A stretch of DNA of 64,000 nt from PALSA-1004 sp963804885 (GCA_963804885.1 CAWDSF010000006.1:248001-312000), one strand, 5' to 3'; positions 54,035 through 63,703 are shown, numbered from the stretch's first letter. Notes: a model not told the origin generated them from the letters alone. Translations and numbers: made by a program.

Positions 54035-54505
54035 ATGAAAGCTTCTATTAAGAACGCCAGTTTCGCGCTGCTATTGGCTGCGGGCGCAATTTTCGCCGCC
54101 GGCCCGGTCCTGGCCGACAAACCGTCATGGGCCGGCAAGGGTAAGGGCAATGACGATAAGGGCGACAAGGGTGGGCAGCACGAAGGCAAGCGCAAGCACT
54201 TCAAGGATCACGACCGCGAGTACGTGCGCGACTACTACGCCGGCGAATACAGCCGCAAAGGCAAGTGCCCGCCGGGGCTGGCCAAAAAGAACAACGGCTG
54301 CATGCCGCCGGGCCAGGCCAAGAAGTGGGCCTACGGACGTCCGTTGCCGCGCGACGTCGTTTATTACGAAGTCCCGCAACCGGTCATCGTGAGGATCGGG
54401 CCGCCGCCGTCAGGCTACAAATACGTGCGCGTCGCGAGCGATATCCTGATGATCGCCATCGGCACCAATATGGTTGTCGACGCGATTCAGGATCTGGGAC
54501 GCTAG
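54035..54505 (+). CDS. RcnB/CigR-like exported protein
   Basis: ATG at 54035 follows GAGGAGAG. 156 residues: leader MKASIKNASFALLLAAGAIF, a Lys/Gly/His-rich low-complexity stretch (KGKGNDDKGDKGGQHEGK), CPPGLAKKNNGCMPPGQAKKW, and a C-terminal domain VYYEVPQPVIVRIGPPPSGYKYVRVASDILMIA..., the pattern of RcnB and CigR proteins. RcnB tunes nickel/cobalt efflux; CigR is a membrane-associated virulence modulator. No metal-efflux gene is near, so the exact role is open. Confidence 0.85.
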   Translation: MKASIKNASFALLLAAGAIFAAGPVLADKPSWAGKGKGNDDKGDKGGQHEGKRKHFKDHDREYVRDYYAGEYSRKGKCPPGLAKKNNGCMPPGQAKKWAYGRPLPRDVVYYEVPQPVIVRIGPPPSGYKYVRVASDILMIAIGTNMVVDAIQDLGR

Positions 54506-54633
54506 CTTTTTCAAGCCGGGCGCTTCTGCCGCAATGCAGGGGCGCAGGCGTGAATATGCCCTTGATGCGGCGTCATGCGCCGTGCAAAGTGCGAGACAGG
54601 AGGGGGTTTTCGCGTGGTCGCGAAGGAGCCTCT

Positions 54634-55314
54634 ATGCTCGAACTCGACTTGAGTAACCTGTCGCTTGCAGAGCTTGAAAAGATCATTACCTGCCATTGCG
54701 CGCAGTTCGGCCGCGTGACAATGGTCAACGTGGAGCGGGGCTACAAACCTGGCAGCCTCGTTGTGCTCCTGAGGATGTCCGGCGACGCCGAGCTCGAGCG
54801 GGTGCGCGCTGCCCTGGGCGGCCAGAAAAGCGGCGATTGCCTCATCATTCATGTCGCGCACGAAGCCTGTGCCATGGCAGCGGCGCCGGCGTGTGCGCCA
54901 CACCGCGCGCGGCAGGTCAACATACTGCTCGTTGAAGACAATCCGGCGGATGTGTGGATGACGCGCGAAGCGCTGCACAGGCTAAGCGCGCACTATCAAC
55001 TGCACATCGTCGGCGACGGGCAGGAAGCCATCGACTTTTTGTACCGCGAGGGCAGGTTCGCCGGCGCGCCGATGCCGGATCTCGTCCTGCTCGATTTGAA
55101 CCTGCCCAAGCTGAGCGGGCACGAAGTGCTGTTCAAAATCAAATCGAGCGGCCGCCTGAAACATATCCCGGTCGTGGTGCTCACGAGCTCGAGCGCGCCA
55201 AGCGACGTGCACCGCAGCTATCAGCGCAATGCCGATTGCTTCGTGACCAAGGCGGCCGGACTCGAAGCGTACGCGCGCGAAATCAAGGTCGTCGAAGCGC
55301 TGCTGCCGCATTGA
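54634..55314 (+). CDS. Response regulator receiver protein with unusual N-terminal domain
   Basis: ATG at 54634 after GAAGGAG. 226 residues. Residues 1-85 form a small alpha/beta domain (SLAELEKIITCHCAQFGRVT, RGYKPGSLVVLLRMSGDAEL) that resembles RNA-recognition-type ferredoxin folds but is not identified. Residues ~95-226 are a receiver domain of the Rcp1 type: ILLVEDNPADVWM, phospho-accepting Asp at 154 in VLLDLNLPKLSG, conserved Thr in VVVLTSSSAP and Lys in FVTKAAG. No sensor kinase is adjacent and there is no DNA-binding output, so it likely signals by protein interaction. Confidence 0.85.
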   Translation: MLELDLSNLSLAELEKIITCHCAQFGRVTMVNVERGYKPGSLVVLLRMSGDAELERVRAALGGQKSGDCLIIHVAHEACAMAAAPACAPHRARQVNILLVEDNPADVWMTREALHRLSAHYQLHIVGDGQEAIDFLYREGRFAGAPMPDLVLLDLNLPKLSGHEVLFKIKSSGRLKHIPVVVLTSSSAPSDVHRSYQRNADCFVTKAAGLEAYAREIKVVEALLPH

Positions 55315-55336
55315 CCCGCTCCCCGTGAGGGCGGGG

Positions 55337-56305
55337 TCATTCAATGCGGATATTCGCGGCCTTGACGACCTTCGCCCACTTTTCGCGCTCGCTCGCGATA
55401 TACGCCGCGAATTGCGCCGGACTGGCGCTTATCGCGGTTTCGAGACCGGCGTTCGCGTAGAGGGTCTTGACGTCCGGCTCGCCAAGTATGCGCACAAGTT
55501 CGGCATGAAGCTTCCTGATCACGGGCGCCGGCGTGCCGGCCGTCGTCAGCAACCCGTACCAGCCGACGACTTCGAAACCGGGCACGGTCTCGTTGACGGC
55601 CGGCACGTCGGGCATCGCGGGGTCGCGGCTCGCGCTGCCGACTGCGAGCAGGCGCAGGCGTCCCGACTTGATATGCGGCAGCAGCGCGCCGGCGGCGGCG
55701 AACACGAAATCGATGCGGCCCGCGAGCAGGTCAATTGTGTATTGAGGGCTGCCCTTGTACGCGACATGCACCAGGTCGATGCCGGCCATCGACTGCAATA
55801 ATTCTCCGGTGAGATGCGGTGAGCTGCCGATTCCCGGCGAGCCATAGCGCAATTGCCCCGGTTTTGCGCGCGCCAACTCGATCAGTTCGCGCACGGATTT
55901 GGCCGGCAGCGACGGGGTTACGGTCAGCAGCAGGTTGTTGGTCGCCGTGAGCGTGATCGGCGTGAATGCGCGCTGCGCGTCGTACCCGAGGTTTTTGACG
56001 AGCAGCGGATTGATGATGGTGGGGCCGGTGGCGCCGACGAGCAGCGTGTAGCCTTCGGGATTCGCCTTGGCGACGATTTCGGCGGCGATGCTGCCGCCCG
56101 CGCCGGTGCGATTGTCGACCACGACGGGCTGGCCCCACGCCTCGGCGAGTTTGGCGGCAAGCGGACGCGCGAGCAGATCGGTAACGCTGCCCGCGGAAAA
56201 CGGCGTCAGGATGCGGATCGGCTTTTCCGGATAGCCGGCGGCGGTGGCCGACAACGTCGCAATGGCGCAGACGACGGCGGCGAATCGTGCGGTAACGCGG
56301 GCCAT
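55337..56305 (-). CDS. Bug-family periplasmic solute-binding protein
   Basis: 322 residues from the ATG at 56305 (GGAGGAGATG upstream). Leader MARVTARFAAVVCAIATLSA, mature start near AAGYPEKPIRILTPFSAGSVTD (S-V in place of the usual G-G/P). Then VVVDNRTGAGGSIAAE, PEGYTLLVGATGPTIINP, LRYGSPGIGSSPHLTGELL and PAQFAAYIASEREKW. Isolated leftward gene between the response regulator and the second palindromic repeat. Confidence 0.93.
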   Translation of the reverse strand: MARVTARFAAVVCAIATLSATAAGYPEKPIRILTPFSAGSVTDLLARPLAAKLAEAWGQPVVVDNRTGAGGSIAAEIVAKANPEGYTLLVGATGPTIINPLLVKNLGYDAQRAFTPITLTATNNLLLTVTPSLPAKSVRELIELARAKPGQLRYGSPGIGSSPHLTGELLQSMAGIDLVHVAYKGSPQYTIDLLAGRIDFVFAAAGALLPHIKSGRLRLLAVGSASRDPAMPDVPAVNETVPGFEVVGWYGLLTTAGTPAPVIRKLHAELVRILGEPDVKTLYANAGLETAISASPAQFAAYIASEREKWAKVVKAANIRIE

Positions 56306-56412
56306 TGCAGCATCTCCTCCTGGATGGGCATCGCGAGTGTAACGTCTCCTCGCGACCGCGTCGCGCCCGCCGCTTTACAGGGAACGAAGCGCCTTGATCG
56401 CGGGTCTATTAA

Positions 56413-56453
56413 AGTGCCTGACATAATGTTGCGCGTTTTATTTGTCAGGCACT
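56413..56453. repeat. Short inverted repeat related to the 16955-17222 element
   Basis: AGTGCCTGACA (56413-56423) pairs perfectly with TGTCAGGCACT (56443-56453) around a 19-base loop, and its end continues ...CACTCTAAGT as in the larger element. It lies just upstream of the lhr start, with about 18 bases between. It looks like a minimal relative or remnant of the same repeat family, and it may supply or affect transcription of lhr. Confidence 0.6.
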
Positions 56454-56471
56454 CTAAGTAGAATAGATTCC

Positions 56472-59400
56472 ATGCTGCCATCCGACTTCCATCCAGTACT
56501 TCGCAACTGGTGGGAATCCCGCTTTACCGAATCCACCGTCGACGGGCCGCGCGTGCTGCCGCCGACGCAGGCGCAAACCGAAGGCTGGCGCGCGATTCGC
56601 AGCGGGGCCCACACGCTGATTGCGGCCCCCACCGGCTCCGGCAAGACGCTCGCGGCGTTTTTGACCGCGATCGACCAGCTGTTGCGCGAAGGGCTCGAGC
56701 GCGGCGGCCTGCCCGACGAAGTGCGCGTCATCTACGTGTCGCCATTGAAAGCGCTGTCGGCGGACATCCATAAGAACCTGGCCGAACCGCGCCGCGAAAT
56801 CCGCCGCCTCGCGGAAGACGCGGGCTATCCGCCGGTGAAGGTGACGGCCGCGGTGCGCAGCGGCGACACGCCGCAAAAAGACCGCGCCGCAATGCTGAAG
56901 ACGCCGCCGCACATTCTCGTGACGACGCCGGAATCCCTGTACCTGCTGCTCACCGCAGAGCGCTCGCGCGAAATGCTGCGCACCGCGCAGATCGTGATCG
57001 TCGACGAAATCCACGCGCTGCTCGAATCGCGCCGCGGCGCGCACCTGGCGCTGTCGCTCGAGCGGCTCGACCACATTTGCGGGCGGCGCCTGCAGCGCAT
57101 CGGATTGTCGGCGACGCAAAAGCCGATCGAAGAAGTCGCGCGCTTCCTGGTCGGCATGCAGACGCCCGGCGAGTGCGTGATCGTCAATCGCGGACACAAG
57201 CGCGAAATCGATCTGGCGATCGAAGTCCCGGGCGCGCCACTCGAAGCGGTGATGTCGACCGAGGTATGGAAGGAGATTTACCAGCGCCTGATCGAGCTCG
57301 TCAGTTCGCACCGCACCACCCTCATCATGGTGAACACGCGGCGGCTTGCCGAACGCATGGCGCATCAGTTGAGCGAGCCGCTCGGCGAAGAAAACGTCGC
57401 GGCGCATCACGGGAGCCTTGCCAAGGAAGCGCGCCTCTCCGCCGAAGAGCGGCTGCGGGATGGCAAACTGAAAGTGCTCGTCGCGACGGCTTCGCTTGAG
57501 CTCGGTATCGACATCGGGCACGTCGATCTCGTGTGCCAGATTTCTTCGCCGAATCGGATTGCGACGTTGTTGCAACGTGTCGGGCGCTCGGGGCATACGG
57601 TCGGCGGCACGCCGAAGGGCCGTGTGTTCCCGCTGACGCGCGACGATCTGGTCGAGTGCGCGGCGATGGTCCGGGCAGTCAAAGACGGCGAACTCGACCT
57701 CATCCATGTGCCGGCAAAACCACTCGACGTGCTCGCGCAGCAAATCGTCGCCGAAGCGGCGGCCGAGGAATGGGATGAAGACGCGCTCTTTGCGTTCGCC
57801 TGCCTTGCGTATCCGTATCGCGACTTGAAACGCAACGAATTCGATGATGTCGTGACGATGCTCGCGCGCGGCTTCAGCACGAAGCGTGGTCAGCGCGGCG
57901 CTTTGATTCATCACGATGCGGTCAATCGCCAGATCCGCGGTCGCCCGGCCTCGCGCATGACCGCGATCATGTCGGGCGGCGCGATTCCCGAAGTGTTCGA
58001 TTACCGCGTGGTGCTCGAGCCGGAAGGGCATACCGTCGGCACGCTCAATGAGGACTTCGCCATCGAATCCTTGCCCGGTGACGTTTTCCAGCTCGGCAAT
58101 ACGTCGTGGCGCATCCTGCAGATCGCCGGCGGCATCGTGCGGGTCGCGGACGCGAAGGGGCAGCCGCCGTCGATGCCGTTCTGGCTCGGCGAAGCGCCCG
58201 CCCGCAGCAACGAGATGAGCGCCGCCGTATCGCGGATGCGCGCGGCGGCCGATGCGAAATTGCCCGCGCCCGCCGCGCCGCGCCGTCAAGGCGAGCTCGA
58301 TGACGCAATCGACTGGCTTATGCGCGATTACGGATTGGCGCGCTCGCCGGCTGAGCAGATCGCGACTTACTTCGCCGAAGGCAAGCGCGCCCTCGGCGTG
58401 GTGCCGACGCAGCAGACGCTTGTGCTGGAGCGGTTCTTTGACGAAGGCGGCGGCATGCAGCTCGTCTTGCACGCGCCGTACGGCAGCCGCGTGAACCGGG
58501 CCTGGGGCCTCGCGCTGCGCAAGAAATTCTGCCAGAGCTTCAATTTCGAATTGCAGGCGGCGGCGACCGAGGAGGGCATCATTCTTTCGCTCGGGCCATC
58601 CCATTCTTTCCCACTCGAGGAAGTCTACCGCTACTTGAATCCCAAAACGGTGACCGAAACGCTGACCCAGGCGGTGCTCGACTCGCCGATTTTCGAAACG
58701 CGCTGGCGGTGGGCGACGACCATCGCGCTCGCGGTGCCGCGCACGCGCAACGGGGTGCGCATGCCCGCGCAGATCCAGCGCATGATTGCCGAGGATCTGC
58801 TCGCCGGAATTTTTCCGGACGCCAAAGCGTGCTTCGAAAACGTTCAGGGCGCACGCGAAGTGCCCTGTCATCCACTCGTCGAGCAGGCGATGCGCGACGC
58901 GATCGAAGAAGCGATGGACCTGCCGCAGCTGATTACCGTCCTTCAGCGGATATACGACGGCGAACTCACCTGCCTGGCCCGCGACACGCCTGAACCTTCG
59001 GTGTTTTCCCACGAGCTCGTGAATTCGGCGGTCTACACCTTTCTCGACGATGCGCCGCTCGAGGAACGCCGCACGCGCGCGGTGCATACGCGGCGCGCGA
59101 CGGAACCGCGCAACGCCGACGATCTCGGCGCGCTCGATCCGGCTGCGATCGAACGCGTGCGCGAAGAAGCCTGGCCGTCTGCCGACACGCCCGACGAGTT
59201 GCACGACGCATTGCTGTTGACGGGCTTCATCCGCCGCGACGAGCTCACGACCGATGAAGCCCACTGGCCCGGGTTGTTCGATGCGCTCGTCGCCAATGGC
59301 CGCGCATTCGATGCGAACGGTTTCTGGCTGCCGGTCGAGCGGTTTGACGAATTCAGCGCGGTGATGCCGCAGCCCGTCACGCCCGAAATTCCCGAGCGCC

Positions 59401-60868
59401 TGCGCAAAGAGTGGACACGTGAAGACGCGGCTCGCGAGCTCACGCGCGGCCGCCTCGATGTGCTCGGTCCGGTGACCGCACAGCAACTGGCCGACGATCT
59501 CAATCTGTCCGGGAGCGAATTGATCGACGGCGCCTTGCTCGCGCTCGAAGCTGAAGGCCGGGTGCTGCGCGGGTATTTTTCCCCGGTGACGGGCGCCGAT
59601 GCGCCGCTCGAGTGGTGCGACCGGCGCCTGCTTGCGCGCATACATCGCTACACTTTGAACCGGCTGCGCGCGGAGATCGAGCCGGTGACCGCGGCGGATT
59701 TCATGCGCTTCCTGCTGCACTGGCAGCACGTGATGCCCGAAGAGCAGGTGCAGGGCGTGGACGGTCTGGCCGGGGTGATTGCGCAGCTCGATGGCTATGA
59801 AGTTGCCGCCGACGCATGGGAAAAACATGTGCTGCCCGCGCGCGTGCGCGAATACGACGCGAGCCAGATCGATACGCTGTGTCTCTCCGGCCGCGTGGCG
59901 TGGGGCCGGCTGACGCCGATGGAAACGGCCGGCAAGGCGCCGCTCAAGAGTTCGCCGATCGCGCTGATGCTGCGCGAGCATGCGGCGCTGTGGCGCGTCG
60001 CGGCGGAGGCCGATACGTCGCTCCTCACTTCGGAGGCGCATGCAGTGCTGGAGGCGCTGCGCAAGCGCGGCGCGTTGTTCTTCCACGAGATGGTCACAGT
60101 GACGCGCCTCTTGCCGACGCTCGTCGAGCGTGCGCTGGGCGAGCTGGCGGGCGCGGGCCTCGTAACCGCCGATAGTTTCAGCGGTTTGCGCGCGCTGCTT
60201 GACGCCGCCCGAAAAGCGCAAGAGCCTCACCGGGCGCGGGAGTCAGCGCGCGTCGATGTACGGGGTCGACACCGCGGGGCGCTGGGCGCTGCTGGGTGGC
60301 GACGCCGTGGAAGGGCCGGACCGCGTCGAGCCGATTGCGCGCGCGCTGCTCGCACGCTACGGCGTGGTGTTCCGTTCGCTGCTCGCGCGCGAATCGCGGC
60401 TGCCGCCGTGGCGCGAACTGGTAATGGTGTATCGAAGGCTCGAAGCGCGCGGCGAAATCCGCGGCGGCCGTTTCGTCACGGGCTTTGGCGGCGAGCAGTT
60501 TGCGGCGGCCGACGCGGTCGGGCGTCTGCGCGCGGTAAGAAAGCTCGAGCACACCGGCGCGCTCATTGCCTTGAGCGGCGCCGACCCGCTGAACCTCGTC
60601 GGCATACTGACGCCGGACGCACGCGTCTCCGCGATCGCGCGCAATCGGGTGCTTGTTTCGCGATGGCGTGGCGATTGCCGCGCTCGAAGGCGGCGAGGTG
60701 CGGCGGCTTGCCGCATCCGAATTGAGCGACGATGCGCTGCGCACGGCGATGATGCGCCGTCTGGTCACGCCTAATCCACGGCCGTGGCTAAGGACGGAGA
60801 CGCCGCGCGAGCGATTAATGCGCAGCCGCGCGGCCGCGAATACGGAGACTGCGTCGAAAGTGCATTGA
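56472..60868 (+). CDS. lhr: Lhr-family large DEAD/DEAH-type DNA/RNA helicase, two frameshifts near the C-terminus
   Basis: From MLPSDFHPV at 56472, about 1464 residues after repair, close to E. coli Lhr. Core motifs: Walker A LIAAPTGSGKTLAAFL, VIVDEIHALL (DEIH box), IGLSATQ, and ASLELGIDIGHVDLVCQISSPN with LLQRVGRSGH (motif VI). The winged-helix and Lhr-specific domains follow, then the long C-terminal Lhr-CTD. Two T duplications, at 60199-60200 (RALL-TPPEKRKS) and 60653-60654 (NRVL-FRDGVAIAALEGG), each shift the frame. Lhr is a 3'-5' translocase implicated in DNA repair. Loss of the last third by real frameshift would spare the helicase core, so pseudogenization cannot be excluded. Confidence 0.9.
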
Positions 60869-60891
60869 CGTGGTTAGGGCGGCGACCCCGG

Positions 60892-61323
60892 CTAAGAACC
60901 CCAGCGCTCGATGCGGTTGCCCTCGAGCCTCACGCGATCGCCGACCTGCAGGTCGGAAACGCCGTCTTTGCTCACGAGGCGGAAGTCGCCGTCGTCCATG
61001 CGCACCGTGTATTCGTAGCGCGTACTGCTGATACGGTTCTGCCATTCGCGATTGCCGACCGAGCCCGCGAAGGCGTCGCCCTGTTTGCTGCCGGGGCCCA
61101 TCGGGATATACAGCACCAGCCCGACCGGCGAATCGGGACCCAGTCCGGGCGTCTGTCCCTCGCGCTGTTGCTGGGTTTCGCGGATCGAATTGATGACGCC
61201 GCACTGCCGGCAGCGCATGACGACGCTGTCGGGCATGGAGGTGCTGCCCGCCGGTTGCGCCGGCGCCCCTTCCGGCAGGGCCGCGAGCGCGAGTAGCGCG
61301 GCGGCGACGTAGGCACGCGCCAC
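60892..61323 (-). CDS. SlyB-like exported protein without a clear glycine zipper
   Basis: 143 residues with leader MARAYVAAALLALAALPEG. Mature part: VMRCRQCGVINSIRETQQQ (an MxCxxCG pair as in SlyB-like proteins), a Gly/Pro-rich middle (GLGPDSPVGLVLYIPMGPGS) where the glycine-zipper membrane repeat normally stands, and a C-terminal strand set RYEYTVRMDDGDFRLVSKDG...LQVGDRVRLEGNRIERW that is the SlyB C-terminal module. It may be a soluble or degraded relative. It is leftward, converging with lhr, and lies 5 bases downstream of the binding-protein gene. Confidence 0.7.
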   Translation of the reverse strand: MARAYVAAALLALAALPEGAPAQPAGSTSMPDSVVMRCRQCGVINSIRETQQQREGQTPGLGPDSPVGLVLYIPMGPGSKQGDAFAGSVGNREWQNRISSTRYEYTVRMDDGDFRLVSKDGVSDLQVGDRVRLEGNRIERWGS

Positions 61324-61328
61324 GGCGC

Positions 61329-62180
61329 TTACTCCGGAACCTGCTGCAGATAGTAGAGCGCGGAGAGCAGCAGGCTCGGCTGCCCGAACTGGCCGAACCA
61401 GCGGTCGTAAATACCCGAGATCTCACCCGAGCGGAATACTTCGGCAAGCGCGCGATTGACCGCTATGCGGAAGCGCGCGTCGTCGCGCGGCAGTGCGAGC
61501 GCATAGGGCTCGACCGAAAAATCCTCGTCGGCGAGCCGCAGCGGCTTATTCGAGCGCAGCGACGTGAACGCGTTGAGCAGCAAGAAGCGGTCGGACGCAA
61601 ACGCGTCCACGCGGCCCTCGGTCAGCATGGCGAAGCCCTGCTCGCGCGTGTCCACTCTGACGAGTTCCGCCTGCACTTTTTCCTTGGCGAGCGACGCCAC
61701 GAGCGCTCTTTCGGTCGTCGTGCCGCGTATCACCGAAATGCGCTTGCCGCCCGCGTCGGTAATGCGCTTGATGCCCGAGTCGACTGTCGCCAGCAGGCTC
61801 GCGCCGTCGATGAACGTCATCAAGCTGAAGTCGACCAGCTGCTGGCGCGAGAACGACCAGCTCGTGGTGCCGCATTCGATATCGATGCGTCCGCCGCGCA
61901 CGGCTTCGATGCGGTCGCCGAGGCCGAGCTCGACCCAAGTCGTCTTGAGCTGCGCGAGACCGAGTTCGCGCTGCACGCTGGCGGCGATGCGCTGGCACAG
62001 CTCGACCGAATAGCCTTGCGGCGATTTGTCTGTGCCCACGTACGAGAACGGCGCGGACGCCGCGAAATAGCCGAGCCGGATTTCACCGTTGGCCTTTATT
62101 TTGGCGAGCGTGTCGGCCGCGCCAGCGTGACCGGTGCATGCGAGCCCCGCGAGCACCATGATGACGGACGTGAATCTCAT
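61329..62180 (-). CDS. Family 3 extracellular solute-binding protein (amino-acid-type ABC receptor)
   Basis: 283 residues with leader MRFTSVIMVLAGLACTGHAG. Family 3 landmarks: LAKIKANGEIRLGYFAASAPFSY, PQGYSVELCQRIAASV, RIDIECGTTSWSFSRQQLVDFS and GTTTERALVASLA. The RxQ/D binding region around GGRIDIECG suits an amino acid or polar ligand. No permease or ATPase is adjacent, so it is another orphan receptor in this window. It lies 5 bases upstream of the SlyB-like gene. Confidence 0.9.
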   Translation of the reverse strand: MRFTSVIMVLAGLACTGHAGAADTLAKIKANGEIRLGYFAASAPFSYVGTDKSPQGYSVELCQRIAASVQRELGLAQLKTTWVELGLGDRIEAVRGGRIDIECGTTSWSFSRQQLVDFSLMTFIDGASLLATVDSGIKRITDAGGKRISVIRGTTTERALVASLAKEKVQAELVRVDTREQGFAMLTEGRVDAFASDRFLLLNAFTSLRSNKPLRLADEDFSVEPYALALPRDDARFRIAVNRALAEVFRSGEISGIYDRWFGQFGQPSLLLSALYYLQQVPE

Positions 62181-62384
62181 TGCGGAAATCTCCCTGTTCT
62201 GAACACGACCTGCGATGCGAGGTTACCGCAATTTTTGCCGGCGCGGGATTCTACGCCCGCGCCCAGCCATTATAATCGGCTCCGCCCGCCCGACCGTGAT
62301 GACAACCCTAGCCGACAACGATTCGCCAGCCACCGTTCCGAGGATTTTCGCTGCGAGATCACGCCGCCGGCGTGAGTCAATGCG

Positions 62385-62579
62385 CTAGCCGTGTTCGCGC
62401 GACGTGCCTTCCTTCCACGAACAGTCCGCGCAGTATTCGAGACCCGGGCACCGGCCCTGCCGGCGCGGCAAACACTGGCCGCGGGTATCACGATGATGCA
62501 GAGCGCTGGCGAGCGCGGCGTAGCCGTTGCGCAACGCATTCGGGGTCGCCCAGCCGGGCAGATAATTAAAACGCCACAT
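62385..62579 (-). CDS. Small cysteine-rich protein under an FNR-type promoter
   Basis: 64 residues from the ATG at 62579 (MWRFNYLPGWATPNALRNGY), with AAGGA 8 bases upstream; an in-frame ATG at 62600 is less likely. Four cysteines near the C-terminus are spaced C-x7-C-x5-C-x2-C (QCLPRRQGRC, LEYCADCSWKEG), able to hold zinc or an iron-sulfur cluster. The N-terminus WRFNYLPGW is notable and not a leader. No family recognised. A perfect FNR box sits 62-75 bases upstream, so expression is probably induced when oxygen is low. Confidence 0.6.
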   Translation of the reverse strand: MWRFNYLPGWATPNALRNGYAALASALHHRDTRGQCLPRRQGRCPGLEYCADCSWKEGTSREHG

Positions 62580-62613
62580 GATGAAATCCTTGCCGGTCAT
62601 TGAACGTGCGTCT

Positions 62614-62619
62614 ATTGTG
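62614..62619 (-). promoter_or_regulatory. Candidate -10 element below the FNR box
   Basis: CACAAT on the lower strand is centred about 31 bases from the centre of the FNR box, the spacing expected for a class II FNR-dependent promoter (box near -41.5). It would start transcription about 27 bases before the small Cys-rich gene. Confidence 0.5.
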
Positions 62620-62640
62620 CGCGGCCGGCGGGACGGCTCT

Positions 62641-62654
62641 TTGATCAGGATCAA
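62641..62654. promoter_or_regulatory. Perfect FNR/ANR-type operator TTGATCAGGATCAA
   Basis: The 14-base sequence matches the FNR consensus TTGAT-N4-ATCAA at every fixed position. It lies between the leftward Cys-rich gene (start 62579) and the rightward hydrolase (start 62794). Placement relative to a CACAAT element suits activation leftward. Oxygen-responsive FNR/ANR or nitric-oxide-responsive DNR-type proteins recognise this site. Confidence 0.75.
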
Positions 62655-62793
62655 TGCGGCGTATCGAAGTCGTCTTGCCGATGCAGAAAAACGTGAGCGC
62701 GCATGCGGTGCACGGGGGCTTGGATGCGAAATTCCCAGCATGCGAATATGTTAACGTATTGCTCCCGTTTCGATTTCCGCCAGGCATGAACCG

Positions 62794-63609
62794 ATGAACC
62801 AGGAAATGCAACGCTTTGTCGCGAGCGATGGCTTGACGCTGCGCTACGTGATCGATGATTACACCGACCCGTGGCGCACGCCCGATACGCTGGTGATGGT
62901 CCACGCCGCGATGGGCAGCTCGCGCCGCTTCTACGCGTGGGTACCGCATCTCGCCCGCGACTATCGCGTCGTGCGCCTCGATCAGCGCGGCCACGGGCAG
63001 TCGGGCATTCCGACCCCGGAACAGATGACGTTCAAGCGGCTGGGCAAGGACGTCGTCGAACTGCTCGATCATCTCGGTGTTCAGTCGGCCCACCTCGCGG
63101 GCTCGTCCGCGGGCGGCATCGTGTCGCAAAGCGTCGCGATCGATTATCCCAAGCGCGTGAAATCGCTCGCGAGCTTCGCCGCGCCGCCCGGCATGAAAAT
63201 GGGCCGCCAGGATTACAACGGATGGCTCGCGAAGATCGGCTCCAAAGGGCTCGCCGCGTTCCTGCGCGAGACGATTGCCGACCGCATGGATTTGAGCCAA
63301 GTCGAGCCGGGCTTCGTCGACTGGTTCATCGAGGAATCGGCGCGCAACAAAGTCGAATCGCTCGCACGCTTCGTGCCGACGGTGGCCGTCATCGACCATA
63401 CGGACGAACTGCACAAAATCCAGTGCCCGACGCTGATTGTCGCGCCGGGCGGCGACCCGATCCACCTGATCGATGAATACGAACTGCTGCGCGAGAAGAT
63501 CAAGCGCTGCGAATTCGTTGTCTACGATAAGCTGCCGCACAACATCACCGACACCGTGCCCGACCGCTGCGCGCAGGAGCTGCTGCGCTTTTTAAAAACG
63601 GTCGCGTAA
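62794..63609 (+). CDS. Alpha/beta-hydrolase fold protein (paralogue of 10747-11586)
   Basis: 271 residues from the ATG at 62794. Features: MVHAAMGSSRRFYAW oxyanion region, nucleophile elbow AGSSAGGIVSQSV, acidic residue in LIVAPGGDP, His in YDKLPHNITD. The N-terminal LRYVIDDYTDPWRTPDTL shares the DYTDPW signature with the hydrolase at 10747-11586. No signal peptide. It lies 140 bases from the FNR box and 95 bases before the cardiolipin synthase start, so partial co-regulation is possible. Confidence 0.88.
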   Translation: MNQEMQRFVASDGLTLRYVIDDYTDPWRTPDTLVMVHAAMGSSRRFYAWVPHLARDYRVVRLDQRGHGQSGIPTPEQMTFKRLGKDVVELLDHLGVQSAHLAGSSAGGIVSQSVAIDYPKRVKSLASFAAPPGMKMGRQDYNGWLAKIGSKGLAAFLRETIADRMDLSQVEPGFVDWFIEESARNKVESLARFVPTVAVIDHTDELHKIQCPTLIVAPGGDPIHLIDEYELLREKIKRCEFVVYDKLPHNITDTVPDRCAQELLRFLKTVA

Positions 63610-63637
63610 GGCGCCACCGCTGGGGAGGCGGACGTTC

Positions 63638-63697
63638 ATGGGGAAATTTGCGGCGGCCGGCTGTGCGGGTTTCGCCCTGGCAATTCGCGCGGTGTAG
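63638..63697 (+). CDS. Possible 19-residue leader ORF before the cardiolipin synthase gene
   Basis: ATG at 63638 lies 10 bases after GGGGAGG, and the frame GKFAAAGCAGFALAIRAV stops at 63697, 6 bases before the next ATG. The strong ribosome-binding site and closeness suggest a translational leader or coupling peptide. It may also be a fortuitous ORF. Confidence 0.3.
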   Translation: MGKFAAAGCAGFALAIRAV

Positions 63698-63703
63698 TCG
63701 CCG

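Noticed and set aside
56454..60230. A 1258-codon open frame antisense to the lhr helicase gene
   Set aside because: GC-rich genes with strong third-position bias leave long antisense frames open. Its residues are dominated by Arg, Ala and His with no domain pattern, while the sense strand encodes a complete helicase.
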